Under the pieces are notes generated by a model, which saw nothing but the letters and a program-made list of their open reading frames with translations, had not been told where the DNA came from and did no database searches. Shown one piece after another: positions 59,841-64,000 of a stretch of DNA of 64,000 bases. Source of the DNA: Pseudomonadota bacterium (GTDB lineage: Bacteria; Pseudomonadota; Alphaproteobacteria; Rhodospirillales; Magnetospirillaceae); the NCBI GenBank assembly GCA_023426365.1, contig JAFAAW010000052.1, forward strand, positions 1 through 64,000, read 5' to 3'. Both the position numbers and the translations under genes were made by a program. Each line of letters begins with the position of its first letter. The first letter of the stretch is position 1.

Positions 59841-60218
59841 ATGAAACGCCTCGCACTCGTCGCCGCATCGATCCTGCCCCTGGCGCTGCCCGCCACCCTG
59901 GCCGCGCAGGAACGCCAGCAGGAACAGTCGCAACAGCAGCCGGGACAGCAGGCCGCCCAGCAGCGCGCCCAATTGTCGTCGGATGCCCATCACGTCATCG
60001 ACAAAAAGGCCGTCAACGCCCAGGGCAAGGACGTGGGCAAGGTCAAGGACGTGCTGATCGGCCAGGACGGGCGCGTCCAGGCGCTGGTGGTCGATATCAA
60101 GGGCAAGCACCGGGCGGTGCCGTGGAGCGACGTTTCCATGAAGGCCGACCAGTTGACGCTCAACATCAGCGACCAGGAGCTGTCGCAACTGCCCGAATAT
60201 CGGGGCGAGCACGATTAG
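59841..60218 (+). CDS. Exported PRC-barrel domain protein
   Basis: This 125-residue protein has a signal peptide (about residues 1-21) and a Gln-rich linker (ERQQEQSQQQPGQQAAQQ). A PRC-barrel domain (about 48-120, GKDVGKVKDVLIGQDGRVQA then KHRAVPWSDVSM) follows. PRC barrels occur in RimM and photosynthetic reaction centre H subunits; exported ones are stress-related in many alphaproteobacteria. The function here is unknown. The ATG at 59841 follows GGGAGG. Confidence 0.82.
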   Translation: MKRLALVAASILPLALPATLAAQERQQEQSQQQPGQQAAQQRAQLSSDAHHVIDKKAVNAQGKDVGKVKDVLIGQDGRVQALVVDIKGKHRAVPWSDVSMKADQLTLNISDQELSQLPEYRGEHD

Positions 60219-60444
60219 GGGGCTGGTCCCAAACCGACAGCCGGAGGGTATGACCATCGTCCGGCTGTCGGTCGTCCTGTCGGGCATGCCGGCCGGATGG
60301 CACCCGCCATACGGCGTGCCTTTCCATACCGATGCGCGCGTGATGTGCGTGTTGCGCCTGGGTATACTCACCTTGTGGTTTGGGTCGGCGCAGGTTGGCG
60401 CCGTCACCATCGCGGGGGCCGCACGACGGGTCCGGGGGGCGATC

Positions 60445-60660
60445 ATGCAGCACAGGCGCGCGTGCCCATATTGCGGTCAGGAAACCGACCATCTGACCCG
60501 TTCCGACGAATTCGCCATGTTCGCCTGGTGCCAGGTGTGCTTCCACGTCCATGTGGTGGAGGAGGCCCGTCCGCCGGCGCTGCATCTGGACGTTTCGCGC
60601 CTGGGCGCCGACCGGCCCGAGGAAGCGCGGCCCCGCATGGCGGGCTTGAGGGGACGATAG
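60445..60660 (+). CDS. Small zinc-ribbon-like protein
   Basis: This 71-residue protein has CPYC and CQVC pairs (residues about 7-10 and 29-32) that could hold zinc. A His/Val-rich strand and a polar tail follow. The ATG at 60445 follows GGGGGGCG. It is 21 bases upstream of the radical SAM gene on the same strand and probably co-transcribed. Longer starts extend into sequence without coding character. Function unknown. Confidence 0.6.
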   Translation: MQHRRACPYCGQETDHLTRSDEFAMFAWCQVCFHVHVVEEARPPALHLDVSRLGADRPEEARPRMAGLRGR

Positions 60661-60681
60661 CGTGCCGCTACCTTACAGGGC

Positions 60682-61554
60682 ATGAATTACGATTTTCCCC
60701 TGTGGCGGCCGCCGAGCGAAGGCGACAACCTGATCATCCAGGCGACGTTGGGCTGCGGTTTCAACAATTGCACCTTCTGCTCCATGTACAAGGTCAAGCA
60801 GTACGTGGAACGGCCGCTGGACGCCGTGTTCGCCGATATTGAACAGGCCGCGCGCCTCTGGCCCGACGCCACCCGGGTGTTCCTGGCCGACGGCGACGCC
60901 TATGGCCTGCCCACCGACGTTCTGGCCGCCATCTGCGACAAGCTCAGGCAGTGCTTTCCCGGCCTGACCCGGGTGTCGGCCTATGCCACGCCGTTCAATC
61001 TGCTCAAGAAAAGCGTCGAGGAAATCCAGGCGCTCAAGGCGGCCAAGCTGTCGCTGGTCTATGTGGGCATCGAAAGCGGGTCCGACCTGATCCTGAAAAA
61101 GATCGCCAAGGGCACGGCCAAGGTGATGGAACAGGGCCTGGCCCGCGCGGCCCAGGGCGGGCTGAAGGTCTCGGCCACGGTGATCACCGGCCTGGGCGGC
61201 AAGGCCCATTGGCAAGAGCACATCGACGCCACCGCCGATCTGATCAACCGCGTGCCGGTGACTTATCTGTCCACCCTGCAACTGGGGCTGGAGGCCGAGG
61301 TGGCGCCGCGCTTCTTCGAGCGCTTCGGCGAGGCGTTCCAGTGGCAGGACGACCATGGCGTGCTGGAGGAGCTGCATCGGCTGGTGGAGCGCTTGAGCCC
61401 GCCCAGCCCGGTCATCTTCCGCAGCAACCACGCCAGCAACGCGCTGCCGTTGGCCGGCACCCTGCCCAAGGACAGGGCCAAGGTGCTGGCCCAGATCGAA
61501 CAGGCCATGACCGGCGAGCGCGGCCTGCGCCCGGCCTGGATTCGCGGGCTGTAA
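60682..61554 (+). CDS. Radical SAM protein of unknown function
   Basis: This 290-residue protein has cluster cysteines 25, 30 and 33 (GCGFNNCTFC), giving CX4CX2C rather than the usual CX3CX2C. GVGIESGSD-like YVGIESGSDLILKK near residue 130 and VITGLGG near 170 are standard radical SAM barrel elements. Related proteins are annotated only as radical SAM or B12-independent Fe-S oxidoreductases. No B12 domain is present. It ends 145 bases before the end of the convergent Rrf2-like gene. The substrate cannot be predicted. Confidence 0.82.
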   Translation: MNYDFPLWRPPSEGDNLIIQATLGCGFNNCTFCSMYKVKQYVERPLDAVFADIEQAARLWPDATRVFLADGDAYGLPTDVLAAICDKLRQCFPGLTRVSAYATPFNLLKKSVEEIQALKAAKLSLVYVGIESGSDLILKKIAKGTAKVMEQGLARAAQGGLKVSATVITGLGGKAHWQEHIDATADLINRVPVTYLSTLQLGLEAEVAPRFFERFGEAFQWQDDHGVLEELHRLVERLSPPSPVIFRSNHASNALPLAGTLPKDRAKVLAQIEQAMTGERGLRPAWIRGL

Positions 61555-61699
61555 TCCAGCTTCACCCCGGCCCTAGAGCTGTTTCCGTTCATGCGGAACC
61601 ATCTCTAGGCCTGACCCTGGCACCCCCTGCGGGGTTCGCTCAGGCGCCGCGCGGGCTGGTCGCCTTTCCCGGCCTGATTACGTCAGGGCGGACAATGCG

Positions 61700-62086
61700 C
61701 TAGCGCCCCGCCAGCCGCAGCATGTCCTCGATGGTGACCGCCAGGAAGGGGGCGCGGGCGCGTTCCTCCATCCCGTCCAGCAGGCGGGTCAGGGCGGCGG
61801 CCTCCTTGGTGGCGGCGGCGGGTTCGGTCTCCACCGGCTCGAACAGCCCGATCACGTCCAGCAGCGTGGTGCGGTGGGCGTCGCCCACGAAGCGATAGCC
61901 GCCGCCGGCCCCGCGGACGGCCTCGATCAGGCCGGAGCGGCTGAGTTCGGTCAGCACCTTGGCCAGATGGTTGAGCGACAATCCATACTTGGCGGCGATC
62001 TCGCCGGCCGAGATGGCCCGGCCGGGATCGGCCGCCAGTTCGGCGATGGCGAAGACGGCGCAGCGGGTGGCCTTGTGCAGCCTCAT
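61700..62086 (-). CDS. Rrf2-family regulator lacking cluster cysteines
   Basis: This 128-residue winged-helix protein of the Rrf2 family starts MRLHKATRCAVFAIAELAAD; RGAGGGYRF is the conserved wing. The three-cysteine cluster site of IscR/NsrR is absent: only one Cys (residue 9) is present, so it either senses without Fe-S or through another ligand. The ATG at 62086 follows AAGGGAA. An ATG at 62119 is possible. It is divergent from the hydrogenase-type genes at 62356 and probably regulates them, perhaps through the palindrome at 62241. Confidence 0.82.
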   Translation of the reverse strand: MRLHKATRCAVFAIAELAADPGRAISAGEIAAKYGLSLNHLAKVLTELSRSGLIEAVRGAGGGYRFVGDAHRTTLLDVIGLFEPVETEPAAATKEAAALTRLLDGMEERARAPFLAVTIEDMLRLAGR

Positions 62087-62240
62087 CCGATTCCCTTGTG
62101 TCGCCCCGTTCGCGCCCATGGTGACAAAGTTCCGCGCGGAAGTGGAGCGAAGAGTATTTCAATTTTGCGACAGGGGCGGCTCCGTGCCCGGTGCCGGGAT
62201 TCTCATTTGCCCTGCGGCCGGGCTTTGTCTTTTCATGGGA

Positions 62241-62261
62241 AAGTATTGACCGAAAATACTT
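62241..62261. promoter_or_regulatory. Perfect palindrome upstream of the second hydrogenase operon
   Basis: AAGTATT (62241-62247) is the exact inverse of AATACTT (62255-62261), 7 bases apart. It lies between the divergent Rrf2-like gene and the ferredoxin-type subunit gene. Another AGTATTT half-site is at 62153-62159. Rrf2 proteins bind AT-rich dyads of about this size, so it is a plausible operator. Confidence 0.6.
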
Positions 62262-62355
62262 GGTACGACCAAAGATCAGGGCCAAGTCGGTCGTTGGCAG
62301 CGTGGTCCGCCGGGTGTAGGCTATTTCATCCCTTACTGAAACAAGGGGGGGTGCG

Positions 62356-63498
62356 ATGCCCGAGGTTGACGCCGCCAACGGTTCGCCGGTCGTCCTGGAT
62401 GCCGACGGCCTTGCCCGCCTGATCGCCGCGTTGCGGGCACGGGGCTATCAGGTGATCGGCCCGCGCGTCGCCGATGACGCCGTGGTCTATGACGGCATCG
62501 ACACCGTGGCCGATCTGCCGGCCGGCATGGGCGACGAACAGGCGGGCGGGCGCTATCGCCTGCGCAGGCGCGGCGACGACGCGCTGTTCGGCTATACGGT
62601 GGCGCCCCAGGGGTGGAAGCGGTTCTTGTATCCGCCGCGCCAGCGCCTGTTCGCGGCGCGCCGCACCGGCGCCGCCTTTGCCATCGAACCGCCGCCGCCC
62701 GAACCGCCGCCCATGGCGTTCATCGGCGTGCGGGCCTGCGAACTGGCGGCCATCGCCGTCCAGTCCCGGGTGTTCGGTGACAAGAGCTATCCCGATCCCG
62801 GCTATCTGTCGCGCCTGTCGGTCGCCTTCGTGGTGGCGGTGGAATGCGGCGAGGCGGGGGGCACCTGCTTTTGCGCCGCCATGGGCACCGGCCCCGAGGT
62901 GACGGCCGGCCACGACATCCGCCTGCTGGAACTGAAGGGCCAGCGCTTCCTGGCCGACGCCGCCAGCGAGCGGGGGCGCGAGGTGCTGGCGGCACTGCCG
63001 TCCCAGGCGCCGGCCAATGCCGATCTCAGGTCGGCGGCCGCCTTGCGCAAGGCCGCGCGCGCCGGCCAGACCCGCGGCATGGATCGCGACACCGCCGCCG
63101 CCTTGCAGACCATGCCCGACCATCCGCGCTGGGATGACGTGGCGGCACGCTGCATGGCGTGCGGCAATTGCACCATGGTATGCCCCACCTGTTTCTGCAC
63201 CACGGTCGAGGACGTCACCGACCTGCGTGGCGAGCAGGCCGAACGCTGGCGCAAGTGGGATTCGTGCTTTTCGGTCGAGTTCTCGTATATCCACGGCGGC
63301 GCGGTGCGCACGGAAACCCGCTCGCGCTATCGCCAGTGGATCACCCACAAGCTGTCCACCTGGCACGACCAGTTCGGCATGTCCGGCTGCGTCGGCTGCG
63401 GCCGGTGCATCACCTGGTGCCCGGTGGGGATCGACATCACCGCCGAGGTGGCCGCCATCGCCGCCGGCCGGGCGGCCAAGGAACAGGGGAGGGACTGA
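62356..63498 (+). CDS. Sulfhydrogenase/anaerobic sulfite reductase-type iron-sulfur (beta) subunit
   Basis: This 380-residue protein ends in two [4Fe-4S] sites: CMACGNCTMVCPTCFC near residue 268 and GCVGCGRCITWCPVGID near 348. Upstream are GVRACEL and the unusual CGEAGGTCFCAAMGTG, both seen in the beta subunit of cytoplasmic sulfhydrogenases (HydB/ShyB, group 3b) and in AsrA. It would relay electrons between a flavin subunit and the hydrogenase. The next gene encodes a cyclic-nucleotide-binding protein, a combination found at the start of group 3b hydrogenase operons. The other subunits are beyond the edge, so AsrA-like sulfite reductase is still possible. Confidence 0.82.
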   Translation: MPEVDAANGSPVVLDADGLARLIAALRARGYQVIGPRVADDAVVYDGIDTVADLPAGMGDEQAGGRYRLRRRGDDALFGYTVAPQGWKRFLYPPRQRLFAARRTGAAFAIEPPPPEPPPMAFIGVRACELAAIAVQSRVFGDKSYPDPGYLSRLSVAFVVAVECGEAGGTCFCAAMGTGPEVTAGHDIRLLELKGQRFLADAASERGREVLAALPSQAPANADLRSAAALRKAARAGQTRGMDRDTAAALQTMPDHPRWDDVAARCMACGNCTMVCPTCFCTTVEDVTDLRGEQAERWRKWDSCFSVEFSYIHGGAVRTETRSRYRQWITHKLSTWHDQFGMSGCVGCGRCITWCPVGIDITAEVAAIAAGRAAKEQGRD

Positions 63499-63499
63499 C

Positions 63500-64000
63500 A
63501 TGGTCAAGCCGCAGGATCTGGGCCACCTCATCGACGAACACCCCTTTCTGCGCGACATGGAGCCGGACCTGCGCGCCGCGCTGGTGTGCTGTGCCGCCAA
63601 CGAACGCTTCGTCGCCGGCGAGCACCTGCTGCGCGAGGGGGCCGAGGCGCGCAAGTTTTATCTGATCCGCGAAGGACGGGTGGCGGTTGAGGTGGACGCC
63701 CCCGTGCGCAAGCCGATCGTTCTGGAAACCCTGGGCGGCGGCGACGTCCTGGGGTGGTCGTGGCTGGTGCCACCCCATCGCGCCGCCTTTGGCGCCCGCG
63801 CCCAGACCACGGTGCGCGCGCTGTCCTTCGACGCCGCCTGCCTGCGGAAATCCATGGAGGCCAATCCGGCGCTGGGCTTTGCCGTCCTGCGCCGCTTCGT
63901 CCCGGTCATGGCCCACCGGCTGTCGGCGGCGCGCCTGCAGATGCTTGACCTCTACGGTCCCGCCATGGCGCCCAGGGAACAGGCCGACCACGAGAAAAAG
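63500..64000 (+). CDS. Cyclic-nucleotide-binding domain protein (C-terminus outside window)
   Basis: At least 167 codons are visible and the gene runs off the right edge. A cNMP-binding/Crp fold covers about residues 10-130 (EHLLREGAEARKFYLIREGR, then LGGGDVLGWSWL). Helices follow from about 115, and no DNA-binding HTH is seen yet. Such proteins sit second in group 3b hydrogenase operons of many proteobacteria and may regulate the complex directly. The ATG at 63500 follows GGGAGGG and is one base beyond the previous gene's stop. Confidence 0.8.
   Translation, partial: MVKPQDLGHLIDEHPFLRDMEPDLRAALVCCAANERFVAGEHLLREGAEARKFYLIREGRVAVEVDAPVRKPIVLETLGGGDVLGWSWLVPPHRAAFGARAQTTVRALSFDAACLRKSMEANPALGFAVLRRFVPVMAHRLSAARLQMLDLYGPAMAPREQADHEKK

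Noticed and set aside
1..64000. CRISPR array, tRNA, rRNA, prophage or insertion sequence
   Set aside because: No spaced repeats, cloverleaf sequence, rRNA segment, transposase or phage protein was seen in any gap or frame examined.

Overview
The window is GC-rich, densely packed bacterial chromosome with very short intergenic gaps and many TGATG/ATGA stop-start overlaps. Several features point to an alphaproteobacterium: a GapR/DUF2312 protein, a fused CysNC, a DUF1007-NicO pair, an orphan ParA, and divergent EpmA and EpmB with EF-P nearby. The mix of uptake hydrogenase, assimilatory sulfur genes and many sensory proteins suits a Rhodospirillales organism of the Magnetospirillum type. That genus-level placement is inference. 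No rRNA, tRNA, CRISPR array, prophage or insertion sequence was seen.

Layout. 1-7600 (minus strand): a Hyb-type (group 1c-like) membrane-bound [NiFe] uptake hydrogenase operon, hybO-hybA-hybB-hybC-protease-hypC-hupK-hypA-hypB (cut by the edge), behind a near-perfect sigma-54 promoter. 7.7-9.5 kb: Rnk, a helix-hairpin-helix protein and a secreted RNase T2. 9.5-16 kb: an AspT/YidE-type transporter, a PAS-GGDEF-EAL protein, a methyl-accepting chemotaxis protein, an Hpt protein and an NsrR-like regulator. 16-20.7 kb: the EF-P lysylation set (epmA, epmB, efp) and an inositol-monophosphatase-family protein. 20.8-24.4 kb: a three-gene cell-envelope module resembling a flagellar stator (proline-rich OmpA-like protein, MotA/TolQ-like channel, MotB-like peptidoglycan-binding partner) with no known function. 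24.5-30.4 kb: nickel/cobalt exporter-type NicO plus DUF1007, a PLP sulfur-amino-acid lyase, an entericidin-like lipoprotein, a mercaptopyruvate sulfurtransferase, cysteine synthase and a Nudix hydrolase. 30.4-36.5 kb: OsmC, an esterase, DUF2087, a CopD-like membrane protein, an orphan ParA, a GT-C-like membrane protein preceded by a probably frameshifted small gene, and UppP. 36.6-36.9 kb: a palindromic intergenic repeat. 37-41 kb: acetate permease actP-yjcH, divergent from a CBS-DUF294 protein. 41-48.8 kb: a signalling island (two CheY-like receivers, two histidine kinases, a LuxR-type regulator) that also holds GapR, FolB and FolK. 49-52 kb: envelope proteins including an L,D-transpeptidase and a DUF882 peptidase. 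52-60 kb: the sulfate assimilation operon cysI-cysH-cysD-cysNC, a divergent rhodanese, glutathione reductase and a PRC-barrel protein. 60.4-64 kb: a zinc-ribbon protein, a radical SAM protein, an Rrf2 regulator, and divergently the first two genes of what looks like a second, soluble sulfhydrogenase-type hydrogenase operon.

How it fits together. One end carries an energy-conserving H2 uptake system and the other begins a probable cytoplasmic NAD(P)-linked hydrogenase. NicO/DUF1007 may handle the nickel they need (inference). Sulfate reduction to sulfide, cysteine synthesis and sulfur transfer form a second theme. A third is sensing, from c-di-GMP turnover and chemotaxis to NO or redox. The most interesting unexplained parts are the stator-like module, the helical C-terminal extension on sulfite reductase, HupK inside a Hyb-type operon, the palindrome in front of the second hydrogenase, and the palindromic repeat.
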